Below, in pieces: positions 47,251 through 58,904 of a stretch of 64,000 nucleotides of DNA. Location: contig CM070502.1 in NCBI GenBank assembly GCA_036346375.1, positions 22,482,924-22,546,923 of the forward strand. The letters are read 5' to 3'. This stretch comes from Guadua angustifolia. Taxonomy: Eukaryota; Streptophyta; Magnoliopsida; Poales; Poaceae. The position numbers and the translations under genes were made by a program. Every line of letters starts with the position of its first letter. Position 1 is the first letter of the stretch. Under the pieces are notes generated by a model. It searched no databases, had not been told where the DNA came from, and worked only from the letters and a program-made list of their open reading frames with translations.

Positions 47251-47858
47251 CTCTCTCCCTTCAGTTTTTAGGAATTTTTTTTAACGATGTTGTCTATGAA
47301 TGTTAGATGTATTTTAGGCCATTGCCAGTGTGGGTTTCAAATGGGTTTTATTCTTATTCAATATTATGACACATCAGCAAAACTAATGACTTGGCAAGTT
47401 AATTAAGAGGAGAGAGGAAAAAGTTTTATGGAGATGAAACCAGTCGGTCACTGTTTCCAACGCGAATGAAACGATCTGAAACTTGCACTGAGGGCAAAAT
47501 TATTTCATTTTCACTCACAACACCATCCAAGTAGTAAATGCTATTGATTGCCTATGAAACTGTGCACTAGGAGTTCTAGTTTCATTCATCAGTCCACACC
47601 TCTTTAGATGACATGGCACCCTTAGAAACCGCAGAATGAAACTTAGCACTGAGAACGGCCTTATGTTTCAATACAAAATTAGGACTACATGTTTTCTTTA
47701 TAGCCGTAATAAATATCCATTATTACTTAATATTCTCTACATGCGAACATTGAATATAGTATTTAAAGATAATAATTAGGGATGATTTAGTCACTTTCAA
47801 TATTTTATTGGTCTATATACCCAAATAAAATACATCTTATAGACTTAGAAAGAGGGAG
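47251..47858. mobile_element. Stowaway-like MITE interrupted by a Tourist MITE
   Basis: Left end TA|CTCTCTCCCTTCAG and right end AGAAAGAGGGAG|TA. The AT-rich halves are separated by the element at 47317-47660. Confidence 0.6.
47317..47660. mobile_element. Tourist-like MITE
   Basis: The ends GGCCATTGCCAGTG and CACTGAGAACGGCC are inverted repeats, flanked by TTA at 47314-47316 and 47661-47663. 344 bp, no coding capacity. Confidence 0.75.
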
Positions 47859-47920
47859 TATTTACAAAAAAAAAATGAAATAAAAATTAATTAAAGATTG
47901 TGTCTCGAAGGAAGACTAAG

Positions 47921-48222
47921 GTCCTATTTTTTCGGTTTAGGTTTTGTGGCTTATAGCTTAAAGCTAGTTTTTAGACTTAAACAGCTTAAGAGCTATCAGC
48001 TTTTATATATGGTAAAAGTGGGTGATTTTACTCTAACTTTAGTGGTATTTGTATAAAACCAACTCTTAATAAACAAAAAAAAAGTCTCACTTTGGAGGCT
48101 TTTGACTTTTAGTTATATTATACTTATGGTTTTTAAAAAAAGTCCAGATAAAAGACTATCTATTTGTTTAGATTTTATCTTTTTAACTTTTAAGTAGGTG
48201 TAAAAGTCTAAACAGACATAAG
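47921..48222. mobile_element. Possible MITE, AT-rich
   Basis: Starts near GGTCCTATTTTTTCGG and ends near AAACAGACATAAGG, with an internally repetitive AGCTTA/TAAGCT interior. The ends are only loosely complementary. Confidence 0.35.
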
Positions 48223-48539
48223 GACAATCAATTTACTGCACGGAGAAAAACAGAACTAATGTTAATATAAGCGAGGGAAGGTAAAATTTGGGTTGTATTA
48301 ACAAAGCATCCGTCCAGGCGGCCGAGCAGTGCCGTGCCGAGACCGGCGAGGCGCGCGCCCACGCAGCAGGAAGCACACAGGGTTCGTGACCAGGTGGCTC
48401 CGCGTCTATGCCTGCCCAGGCAGCCGCCCGCCCATCCGCGCGGCGCACTGAGTCGTTAATCCGTGCAAGCACATGCTGCCGGGCCACGGATCGTGCACAG
48501 TGTTCAAAATCTCGCACTCGTTTACCGGACGAGAATAAG

Positions 48540-49800
48540 ATTTAAAATATCGGTCGGAGTGAAAAAAATTCAAAAAATTTAAATTGTTATATTAATCTAA
48601 AAATCTTGGTGAGATCTCGGGATTTTTATCGGTTTTTGCCATTTTTTGATAAAAAAATATCAATAACCCTTAAGAAAGTCATCTCCTATAAAAATTTGAT
48701 GAAAAACCGAATTTTTTTTATCAAATTTTTGAGGTATTTTTTTAAAACTGTAGAAATATTGTCGGATTTTTATAAAATTATATATGCTTTATAATAATGT
48801 GAAAAATTTATGGTAGCATCCTATGAAGTGTAGAATCATACTTAAAATTTTCAAAATAATTTAACTTCATTTGTTACCTTTAAAAATCAAAAACAGAATA
48901 AACATAATTGGGACAATAACCTTGTCGAATTTTATAAATTTTCTCAAGTTTGATAATGATCCAAAATTTTATGAAATCTTAATAATTGACTCAGTACCAT
49001 TATATAAATTTTTTAAAAAATTAACCTTTTGTTTGCCTAATCAAATCTATGTATGCATTGAACTTCATTTATTATATTTCAAAAATAAAAACAAAAAGAA
49101 CATAAATGGTACACCGCACTTGTAAGAATTTTATAAATTCACTAAAGTGTGATCATGATTCAAAATTTTTATGGGATCTTAAGCACTTCCTTATAACCCT
49201 TTTGCAAAATTTTTAAATATTTTTTTATTGCTAAAGCAAATCTATGTATTGATTATGAGGCTTTTGTGAGGACGTAGAGCTGTCAGAATTTTTGAAATTT
49301 TTGAAACTTGGTCGTCATATGAAAATTTTACATAAACATTGATGATACATCAGGATTATCCACAAAAAATTTCAAAATTTTATAACTTGATTTGTACTAT
49401 TTTTCATTTGGTTGAAGTTTGCTGGTAAACCTTTTATCAGAACAGTAGCACTTTCCAAATTTTCAAAAATTAATGAAGCTTGATCATCATCTGAAAATTT
49501 TATGAAAATATTAGTGATGGTTCATAACCATGCGCAAAAAATTTCAAAAGTTTATAATGTGGTTTGTTTCATTTTTCATTTGGTTTAAACTTGCTGGTCA
49601 GCATTTTATCAGGACAGTAGCAATGTTTGAATTTTTAAAAATTTCACAGATTTGATAATCATCTGAAATTTTTATGAGAACATCATTGATATGTCAGGAA
49701 CTTTCAAAAAAAATTCAAAATTTTTTGATGTCGTTTGGGTTATTTTTCGCTCGGTGCAATTTTATCGAGATCTCGGCTAAACCAGCCGGAATTTCGGTTT
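48540..49800. repeat. AT-rich degenerate repeat region (about 180-bp units)
   Basis: Blocks of the form GATCATCATCTGAAAATTTT ... AAAAAATTTCAAAA ... TTTTTCATTTGGTT ... GCTGGT ... ATCAGGACAGTAGCA recur about every 180 bp from about 49280 to 49760, with weaker copies back to about 48640. GAGATCTCGG occurs near both outer limits (48612 and 49771). No coding support; class of element unknown. Confidence 0.5.
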
Positions 49801-49859
49801 TAAAATCCAGAATTTAAATTTTGTTTTTACAATTCGTCCGTAATTTATTTGAAATAGCG

Positions 49860-50880
49860 AGATTTTGTTCTTCGGCCAGGAACCATATTTAGAATAAAAC
49901 TGAGATTTCAATCTTTATCGTGCCAATCGCACCTTGAAAATAGCTGGGGTGCACGCGCGCACGGCGTGTGCGTCATCAGTTCGCCGATTATGATCAATGG
50001 TCGTCGCACGCGCAAACGACGGGAAGCTAAATGGATCGTGCAGTAGAACCAGCAGGCTAGCCAGCCTTCCAATCCGCGCCGCGACCTCCTGCAGATGTAT
50101 GCTACACACACAAAAGGCCCAACTACAAACGAAGATTCCGTGAGACTGTCACTATCTGTTTAGCGACACCGATCAGAACTGTCGTCTTGTCATGCAATCC
50201 AATGTGGTTTCCAGTGTACCTTCAAAAGCAAAAAAAAAAAAAAAAGTGGTTTTGAGTGTGTTTCTGCGGTTGGATTGATGGGTTTGTTTTGTAATGCAAG
50301 AATTCGTGGGCTTCATTCTTCATTTTGTTTTGTGAACAGCTAAAATGTGAAGTTATATAATCTCTGAAGTTTGAACATAGCGTCAGCGTTTGCATACAAC
50401 GCGTTGTACTAGTTTCTTCAGAAATCTGAAGCCGACCCTCAAATCTGATACTCATGTAATTAAGTTTTACTGAGTGACTACATGTCTGGATGACTGGATT
50501 GTCTATTATAGGAACTACTGTACAAATTTAGGGCACGGCAATTCTACTTTGTGCCTGAATTGACTTCAATAACACAATTTCCTCCTCCAACTGACAAACA
50601 GAACACAAAAGTGCCAGCGGGTACACACGCACTATGAACTGGATGGCTGTTCATGTGCAACGTGGCACCCGCACACGAAGCCACGCGATCGCATTGGTGT
50701 GCTCCGTATTTCTTGGACAGAGGAAATCCGGAGTTCCATCGCGCCACGTAGGCTACAAGCAAAAAAAAAACCTGAAAAGAAAAGAGCCTCGGAAAGACCA
50801 AACTCTCACTGACAATTGGGCCAACTACTATTTCTCGGACCCACACGTCAGTAACCTCTTCTCCAGCGTCCAGCTCCCCA
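49860..50880. other. Intergenic upstream of HHL1
   Basis: No gene recognised. Contains an ACGTGGC G-box-like site near 50658 and a run of A at 50229-50243. Confidence 0.4.
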
Positions 50881-50886
50881 CCACCA

Positions 50887-50905
50887 GATAAGCTCCTTGC
50901 TTATC
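50887..50905. promoter_or_regulatory. Pair of inverted I-box (GATAAG) motifs
   Basis: GATAAG (50887-50892) and its complement CTTATC (50900-50905) lie about 80-100 bp before the HHL1 ATG, followed by a CT-rich leader. I-boxes are common in light-regulated plant promoters, which would fit a photosystem II protection gene. This is a motif match only. Confidence 0.45.
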
Positions 50906-50984
50906 TTCCCTCCTATCCCCTCCTCTCCTCTGTTTCTCTTCTAGTCCCTCGACGGACAGTCACAACGCGAAAGCAGAGGCATCT

Positions 50985-52725
50985 ATGGAGGTGGTGGGCG
51001 GCGTGTCGCTGAGGCCGTCGCCGGCGCCGGTGCGGCTCCGGCAGCTGACACCCGGGGAGATTGGTGCGGGCTTCCTGCTGAGGGCGGCGCCGAGGAGGCA
51101 GCTGGCGCAGACCGTGAGGCCGGCGAGGCGTGGACTCGTGGTGGAGGCCCGGGGGAGGGGCTACTCTGACCGGCAATTCCAGCAGAGGCGTCCGCCTCCT
51201 CTCCCCAAGATCGAGGACGACGGCAACCCGCGCTTCGTCATCTTCATCCGCACAGCCAATGTCCGTGCCGCCTGACCGCTTTCTACCTCCTCATCAACAA
51301 GTCCTCTCCTTGATTCCCCATTTGGTTCCCACTGCGAGCAATTCAAGATCGATTTGCGCTTTTCTGCAGGTGTACTTCTGGTACCCGCTCAACATCGTCA
51401 CTGGCGGCACGACCGCCAAGATTATGCTCGCGGCGAAGGACAACTTCCTCGGCAAGTACATCTACAAGGACACGCTAGCCAGGAACCTCGCCGCCGTCAT
51501 TTACAAAGTAAAAATATCATCTGGCACCCTTCTTTTGTTTTCCATAGGCATCTATCTACTTGTTCATGTAGAACTCTAACATGCGATTAACAATTGATTG
51601 CTTTGATGTGTCTGTGCGTGATGTATGAGAAAAGGATGAGGATGACATAATAGACACAGCAAAAGAGCAGAACCGAGTGCTGAGGACCGAGAATGAGTTT
51701 CGATATGGCTACAAAGTCGTGGTAATTTTCTGATCCTTAACCCCAGTATGATTTAAGTTCGAGAGGTGCTTTTATGCTTTTCTTTTTGAAAGTTGCACAA
51801 ATATTGTAGAATGAATGAAGGGTAGATAGTGATTATAAGTTATTTGGTTGAGTTTTTATCCTTTGAAATTGACAATTGCAATTTTCTTCTCATTTGCTTG
51901 AGCAGGAGAATGGAAACCTGAGGGCTGCACTGACGACGAGTAATGTGATCGAAGTACGTCTTTCTCTAATGCATCTCTATCATCATCTTCTTAAGTTCTT
52001 ATTCCTTGAATTTGCTCGAGTTCCATCATAATTTCTTATAGACATTCAGGTTGAAACCCATTAGTGGTCAGCCTGAAATCTTGCTTTATGCTAGGCCAAC
52101 ACTTTGCGACTTGCAAGACTCAATATACTCTGCCCATCTACCTTACATTTCACAATTTCAAATTATCATGGCCTACTAGATGGTATAGCGCAGAATGTTG
52201 TAATATGGACATCAAAATGAATGTGTTGGAAACATCTCCTATGCAGAAGACCTCCACATGAGGATGAAGAAGATGCCTTTTTACATGGCAAATGTTCATA
52301 TTTTCAGTAAACATGTGTCATGCAAGCTAGCTTGTCATTAACAGTAAGACTACTTATCTCAGCTTCCAAAGAAAGAAGAGCTCAAAACAGTGGTTGACAA
52401 GGTGAAGGACTTCTTCGGTGATGTAACGGCTGGCGCCAAAGAATCCTTTGCGCAGATAACAGGTTCTGTCAGCAAAGAGGCAGAAGCGGAAGGGGAAGAA
52501 GAGAAGCCCCGCTCGAAGAGACGAAACAAGAGGAAGCAGAAGCAGAAGCAGAATCAGAAGCAGGGGATCAGTAAGTACAGAAACGATGCTCTCAATTCTA
52601 CCAATGCATTACTGCTAGGTGTAATGCGATTATGTGAATCTTTAGCCTTTAATAGTCATCCATACGCAAATTTTTTGATCAGTCGCGTGATTCCCATTTT
52701 ATACCTTGCAGAGACGGAGGGTTGA
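50985..52725 (+). CDS. HHL1: Protein HHL1 (HYPERSENSITIVE TO HIGH LIGHT 1), chloroplastic
   Basis: In Arabidopsis HHL1 is a thylakoid protein that associates with the photosystem II core and LQY1 and protects it under high light. Exons: 50985-51260, 51370-51507, 51635-51721, 51906-51953, 52363-52570, 52712-52725. All are GT-AG and in phase, giving 256 residues ending KTEG. Residues 1 to about 55 are Arg/Ser-rich and nearly free of acidic residues, as in a chloroplast transit peptide. The conserved body runs NPRFVIFIRTANVYFWYPLN, GGTTAKIMLAAKDNFLGKYI, RNLAAVIYK, FRYGYKVVENGNLRAAL, SNVIELPKKEELKTVVDKV and KDFFGDVTAGAKESF. The C-terminus is a Lys/Gln/Arg-rich tail. The exon 3 acceptor (GAGAAAAG) has a poor pyrimidine tract. 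Plant genes outside green lineages lack this family. Confidence 0.92.
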
Positions 52726-53660
52726 TTGCATCACTCGGCACGCCAGGGGTCGTCCAACAAGTGAAACTGCCGGCTGTAATTTTGCTGTATCCCAGAGCTG
52801 CTCTGTAGTTTCTCCAGCCCTAAATTTTGCGAAGAGACAACGTGTAGCCTCCTTGCGAGTAACGTGTTTTGCTCCTTTCTCACAAAATCTTGGTAGTCGA
52901 TATTCGGATGGACTTACCGAACGGCGAAGACTACAGCTGTATATTGATTTCGTTTTTGAAACAGCAAGTGGTTGTACATTATGCAAAATAACGTTATGAC
53001 TTGACCTTGCATCTGAATTGCCTAGTTGGATTTTTTTTCATCTGTATAAGCAAGCTTTGGAAACAGAGGATAACACCTTGCTGAACTAAGGTGTTGCATA
53101 TCAGACTACTTCATGTATGTCGAAACGTTAATAAAATAGCACAAGCGTATAGTACATGTGAGAGAAACGTCACAAATGAAACGTCCGTCTGCTTGATTTG
53201 AGTTTTCCTCGTCCTATAACATCTGATATATATATGCCCGCAATTCGCTCATCTAACACAAAATTTTCAACAATGAGTATTGTTCCACAATACGGTCTTT
53301 GCTCGTATTATTCAGGACGTAAATTCCCAAAGGATGGCATTAGAGAACGGCGGGGAGTAGGTGACTCAAGGCAGGACTCTTTACATGTGTAAAATCCTGC
53401 CTTCAGGAGCAGCTACTTATGTGTGTGGATGTATTTTTCGTTTTTTTGGAATGTCTCGCCTGATGTATCTGGACTCTTGTTGATTCCTCAAACTCCTTTC
53501 TTTAATGCATGGCAGAGCTCCGACCCTTTATTTTAAAAAAAAACACAAAATTTTCTTTAAGGTTTTCCCGCGACGAGCAAAGCCAGACACTGCTCATTTT
53601 CTTCAGTAGCCTAGGCGAGCAAGTTGAACAATATTTCCTGAATGAACTTTTGCAGTGCGG
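52726..53660. other. HHL1 3' untranslated region and intergenic DNA
   Basis: The HHL1 transcript probably ends near 53000-53140 (AATAAAAT at about 53129). The rest, up to the RPN7 pseudogene 3' end, shows no gene. Confidence 0.5.
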
Positions 53661-55097
53661 CAAAGGATCACATCTCCAATGTAAAAGGCAACTTTGACAA
53701 GTCAATGACTCGTGATAGCTTCTGGATGCGGTTCAGCAAGAAATCCCCTTGCTTGATTGTCGCCTGGTAGAAAGCATTCCTCTCGTCAGGTCGGTTTGTC
53801 TCCAGAACACCAGCAACTTTATCAATCTTGCAGTGAAGTTTGCCAGCCGCAATGAACTGTGAGAGTTCCTACAACGAGTGAAAGGGGAAGCCTATGAATA
53901 CGACAAAGGAAAAAAAGAAGGGACATATGGTACATGTGAATCAAATAGATAGAATTACCCATGCTGTGTGACAGCGCTTACTGGCCTATGAAATCAACGG
54001 TCACACCAAATGCGGACGCCATTGCTTCCATTGTCACACTCTTGTATGACTCCAAAAATTGCGAATAGACAACGGTGCGTACTTCCCTCATGTAGTAGCG
54101 GAAATGAGGCTGAAGATACCGGTCTAACTTGATGTGCTCCATCAAGCCAGCTGAAAATAATTATAGGCCAGACATTAATACAAGCCATACAAATATTTAA
54201 CTCATCAAAATGATAAATGCAACACTAAGAAAAAATCATTTAAAATATGCACTTACAGAATGCAACAAAAAATGGCTTGTACTGGCAATTGTACAGGGAG
54301 TTGAGAAACTCAGAGAGGTGAGGTACTCTACCAATCACTGCAAGGATTTCTGGTGCATCTACCACCTACGGACCTACCATGTTCCTTGTTAGTGAGGCAA
54401 CTAGGATAATAAAACAGAGCAGGCAGGGCCAAGTTGAAATACCTTTTGTTTCAGAGATACACGATCCAATGAGATGATACTTGTGAGGACTGTATAGAAG
54501 ATGAAAGTATCATATGGAAATAACTCATAAGTTGTGAAAGTTGAAATGGAATCTAAAAATAGGCCGGCAGCTTTCTTGAAGTTTCTTGTTGCCATGCAGT
54601 ACAAGCCTTCATATACTTTCAATTGGTTCTTTCACTCCCAGTCACCTCCCTCCTCAAACAAGCTTCAATCAGGAAACGAAGTGGTCAGATATCATTTATC
54701 TGGTGTGCCAAATGGCAGAATGGAACTCCACACACAAAGCTAGAAGAACTTACTTCTTTGCCTTGTCAATGGATTTTGAGATGAGACCAAAGTCCATGTA
54801 GAAAAAGCCAATTTGCAAAGTGTAGAACACAAGATCCATCTTTTGGCCTACGGCTACAGTTTTCCCTTCAGTAACTTTAAGCTGGTCCAGCGCTTTTTCC
54901 TACAATGTTGATTTCAGTAGATGTAAACAGCTATAATTAGAACATGCACTTTTGTCAACCAGGCCTCAGAATCTCAGATATAATATAGAAGTAAAAAAGT
55001 TCATACCTTCTCGCCAACCCTCATAAAGTACAAGGATTTGGCAAGATGGGCTTCACGCACTTCGTTCTCACCCAAATTTTCTTCAGCATCAGCAATT

Positions 55098-56784
55098 CTT
55101 CATATACAGAAATAAGGTTTAAACACAAAATAAATGCAAAGAGCATAACAGGTAATTAGAAACAAGCAGAATCACATCAACACTGAAAATAGCATGCATT
55201 CATGACAAATTTCAGGAATGCTGTTTACGTTTCTAGTGAAGTTTGTTATGTAACCTTGTTCGTCCTTCTCGTTCAGATCCACATGGTATTAAACTAACTT
55301 CACTTGCTCCTTAGTCCTTAATACTAATCACTCAGCACAAATTTGTCCTGAAGTTGAGGGTGCAGAAAATTATTTAATTTTGATTAGGTTGAGCAAAAGT
55401 GCAAACTCTAGTCCTTAGCATTCATTGCTACTCTTCTCCATGTACAATAAATTTATACCTTCCAACAGAAACGATGAACACAAGTATGCACATTTATACA
55501 CATGACAGCAAGGGGCAGGGAGGCCAATAATAATATACTTAAGAATGGGACTGCAAACCCTATGACACATACCCACTATATCACAAGTGTGGGCAGAAAT
55601 ATTTAAGAATGGACTGCAAACCCTATCACACATACCCAGTATATCATAAGTGTGGGCAGAAATATTAGTCACATACTGGGAACAATTCTAGATAACATTG
55701 GGGGAAATCTAAATTTGTTTTGCAGTCTCTTGAAGAGGCAAATGGCCACACGCAGTTTACATATCACCTAGGATGCCCGGATACGCCGATACCGATGCGT
55801 ATTTACGTCGATACTGCAATATGCCATTTCCCAAAAACACCAATACAACAATACGGCCGTGTGTGTGTATAAAATAAAACAATAGAGAGACATACATGAG
55901 ATATGATATCATACACAAAATAGCCATAAAAGAGAAAATAACAAAGAAAACGAAGAAGCAAATGGGCTAGATCATCTTGAAGGCCCATCAACCCATAAAA
56001 GCGACTTAGGGCATCTAGTCTAATGCTGCCCCAAACGTCTCCACAATTGTGCACTTCTATTCTTGCTAGCTACAGCCATATGTCTTGCCTCCTAGATGTC
56101 GTTGCCGGTTGCCCTCACCAACTTCTAGATGCCGCTAGTTGCCTGGGAGTATACTACACTACTACAATCAAGAGGGAAGAAGGGTACTAGAGGGAGCACT
56201 CACCGTGTGTGAGGGCTAGTGGCGCCGTCGCGCTGGTAGAAAGAGGGATGCTGCATGTCACTATCTACAGGGGAGAGGAATGTTGGCGTAGGAGCCTAGG
56301 GGAAGAAAGGAGCAGGGGCGATGATGTAGGGAGCGAGAAGGGACCTTGGGATAGGAATAAATGATTCCAATGTCTCCTTCTGAGTTTGCAGAGCTATTAT
56401 GGTTGAGAAATATTAGGGAAGTATAAGGCAAGTATCACAGACGTATCGGAATTATTTTATTGGTTTGAAAAATAGGAAATTCACCGATACGGGCAGGACA
56501 TGGCATCCGACCGTATCCGATACGTATCTAATACCAATACGCCAATTTTAAGTATCCTAGTAACATAGCATATGCATATCGCATTCACTTCCTCTCATCC
56601 TAACCAATAGCAAGTGACAATTCATAAGCCACGCCTGTCCAGTGCAAAGCAATTCACTGACAACAAGTTCAACGTCTAGAATCGTAATTAACGATTAGGC
56701 TCGTTTCAGGCAAACCGATCATAGCACCAAAAATAAATAGCAAAAATGTTGCCCCAATCAAGCAGACGAAGAATCTCCACTCAC
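55098..56784. other. RPN7 intron 2 with repeats and a possible hAT-like insertion
   Basis: Contains a 63-bp tandem duplication (55541-55666). From about 55767 (CTAGGATGCCCGGATACG) to about 56562 (CGTATCTAAT...AGTATCCTAG) is a stretch with complementary CTAGGAT ends and GGATACG/CGTATCC repeats that may be a MITE; no target duplication was found. No coding sequence. Confidence 0.4.
55541..55666. repeat. 63-bp direct tandem duplication
   Basis: AAGAATGGGACTGCAAACCC...GTGTGGGCAGAAATATT (55541-55604) is repeated at 55605-55666 with five or six differences. The downstream segmental copy at 58.9 kb starts inside the second unit. Confidence 0.85.
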
Positions 56785-57130
56785 TTGTCGTCGAGCCTGC
56801 GGATCTCTTCGTCGATCCGCGCGCGCATCTCCGCGAGAAGCGCGGCGTCCGGCTCCAGCACGCCCGCGGCGGCCAGCGACTGGAACAGCAGCGCCATGTC
56901 TGGAAATTCCAGAGCAGCCAAAGCACATTAGACAGGCAGGAATAGGACTAGCAGGACGGGACGGGGGAGAAGAGCCGGCCCGGCACGTTACCATCGGATT
57001 TGACGGCGGAGAGGACTGCGGAGCGGAGGGCGACCTTGGAGAGGTCGTCGACGTCGGGGTGGGAGAGCAGGAAGAGCTTGTGGGCCAGCAGCACGAGTTG
57101 CCGCTCCTGCTTCCCCTCCTCGCCGCCGCC

Positions 57131-57714
57131 GCTCGGTCGCCTGGGTTCCGTTCGTCTGGTTCGCTGCGGTCGCACGGCGTCGGGAGTTCGGGCTAGCTCG
57201 GTTAGGTTGGGTTCGAGTCGGGGCTTGGTTAATGGTTACTTTGTTCGTTTCATGTGAACGAAAAGGAGCCGTTAATGTGGCCTAGTTGTAAATGCGAAAC
57301 GCGATCCAGCGGGGCCGGTCACACACACACCAGACATGGGAGATCAGAGTTATTACAAATTCTTGTATACTACCGTATATAAACCCCGGAGGATTCCGGC
57401 TTCCTCGCGTGGCCACGTCGGTGTTTGGACGGCGTGTCCGCGCCTCTCTGCACGCGTCGCTTCGCCTCGCGATAAAACACTCGCTTCGTTAAATGCAGGT
57501 GCTCACCGTTTAGCCACGTCGCCCGCGTGGCTCACGCGCTTGCTCAGCTTATATCTGATTTATCGCCGTTTGCTTTCACAGTTGGACGCCTTGCTATCGG
57601 TGGTTTGTTCTCTCGCTCAACCTCGCGGCTGCGTTGAGTCCCATACTGCAGCAGCGTGGCTATTTTTCTCGCCGACGCGTGGACTGGACCGTGTTTTTTC
57701 TGAACACCCTAGGA
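57131..57714. other. RPN7 upstream DNA, no gene seen
   Basis: 57290-57350 matches 60870-60930 of the downstream copy, but 57140-57285 is absent there. GC-rich open frames in 57336-57700 show no domain. Confidence 0.4.
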
Positions 57715-58180
57715 GATTTAGAAATTGTTTCTTCTTTACTGTTTTATGCAAAAAGGCCCCAATGAAGAAAGAATCGCAAAGGCCACTCGAAATCGGTTTT
57801 CCCTATCAGGCCGCCTTCAAAAACATGAAAAAAAACCTTTGCAAATTGTTTTTCTTCACTGTTTTACGCGAACAGGCCCCGATGAAAAAAAACGTAGAGG
57901 CTCTTGGAAATCTCTTTTCTATGCAAGAACGCCTTCCAAAAACTTGGAAAAAAACTAGGATTTCAAAAGTCTAAAAAATTAGGAAGCTAGCATTTTAGAA
58001 AAGCTCGTGAAAATTAAATAGAATTTTGAAAAGGCTCTCGAATTCCTTTTTCCTAAAACACCTTCAAAAAATTTATAAGTTATTTATTTTTACATTTTAT
58101 CTTGAGAGACTTTGAAAACAGGTTTCTAAAATTTATTTATTCCGTTGTTTTATCTGAAAGGACGTGGCCTTCCAAAATTC
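57715..58180. repeat. Degenerate tandem repeat, about 120-bp units
   Basis: Blocks AAATTGTTTCTTCTTTACTG ... GGCCCC(A/G)ATGAA ... GCCTTC(C)AAAAAC recur about every 120 bp, two clear copies and a weaker third. Confidence 0.6.
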
Positions 58181-58862
58181 TTTTTTTTATAAATAAATAA
58201 CAAGAATTATAGAATTTGCACCAGGGTCCACAAAAATTATTCTATTGGTACATGTGTGCGTTGCGATACATTGCGTCTTGTGACTTCACATCTAGTTTCT
58301 ATTATATCTATTAGAAACTGTATTACCTCTCTTTATTATATCTTGGGATAGTGTATCTTCCACTCACTATATGATCATAAATGACATCGAAAATAGCTAA
58401 AGAGAAGAGAGTAATGAATGAAAAATAGTACAAAATCACATTCAAATTATAGAATAACGTGCATTTAGAAAAAGCATGAACTTCTAACTTCAAATGCTAA
58501 TCCACATCCAACAAATGCTTTCATCGAGGAGTTAAGGGCGATAGGACTTACTGACTTACCAAAGCTGCTCAACTAGTCGAATCTGACATGTCGCATTGCG
58601 GCCTCGCCAGCAGATGGGCTCGTCTCGTCGACCTCGGCGTCGGCCGTCGAGGCGATGGCACCAATCGCCTCACTCAAGGGAAGGGAAGCGCAAGAGATCG
58701 GAGCTGGCTTTGTGTGCGTGGCCAAAGAATCTTGGCATGCGGCCACCCGGCAGACAAGCGAAGTGCCCAACGTTTCTTGCTTAGTGCAACGTTCCAACTT
58801 TCAAATATGTTGGGTCTATACATATGCAGTATATACAACATACCTTGACCTTATAAATTGTA
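58181..58862. other. Intergenic, no supported gene
   Basis: AT-rich, then a GC-rich island (58560-58770) with short overlapping open frames in both strands and no recognised domain. Confidence 0.4.
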
Positions 58863-58890
58863 GGTGGGGCAGCTGCCAAGCTGCCCCACC
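58863..58890. repeat. Perfect 12-bp inverted repeat (hairpin)
   Basis: GGTGGGGCAGCT, a 4-bp spacer GCCA, then AGCTGCCCCACC. It lies about 15-20 bp from the left breakpoint of the RPN7 5' duplication. Confidence 0.9.
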
Positions 58891-58904
58891 GTTAGGTCAT
58901 CCCG

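Larger units (their letters stand above)
53668..57130 (-). pseudogene. RPN7: 26S proteasome lid subunit RPN7 (PSMD6), decayed copy
   Basis: RPN7 is a PCI-domain subunit of the 19S lid. Exons: about 56992-57130, 56785-56899, 55007-55097, 54754-54899, 54443-54662, 54257-54365, 53981-54150, 53698-53868. Recognisable blocks: LLAHKLFLLSHPDV, IADAEENLGENEVREAHLAK, EGKTVAVGQKMDLVFYTLQ, KVYEGLYCMATRNFKKAAG, VVDAPEILAVIG, YMREVRTVVYSQFLESYKSV, GKLHCKIDKVAGVLETNRP, QKLSRVIDL. Lesions: exon 1 has no in-frame ATG after an upstream stop (the start region present at 60828 is deleted here); exon 5 has TGA where RPN7 has Arg in DWERKN; the exon 7 donor lacks its G (CAG then TAAGC), breaking phase; and the stop after VIDL is lost, extending to 53668. 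Other exons keep phase, so decay looks recent. A working copy would be elsewhere. Confidence 0.85.

Noticed and set aside
48233..48517. A 94-codon minus-strand frame as a gene
   Set aside because: It has no start context, domain or paralogue, and continues into AT-rich repeat DNA.
53509..53705. Frames on both strands just downstream of RPN7
   Set aside because: They overlap the decayed RPN7 3' end and are shadows of its extended reading frame.
57336..57974. A 212-codon frame upstream of RPN7
   Set aside because: Its second half lies in a degenerate 120-bp tandem repeat and no domain is visible.
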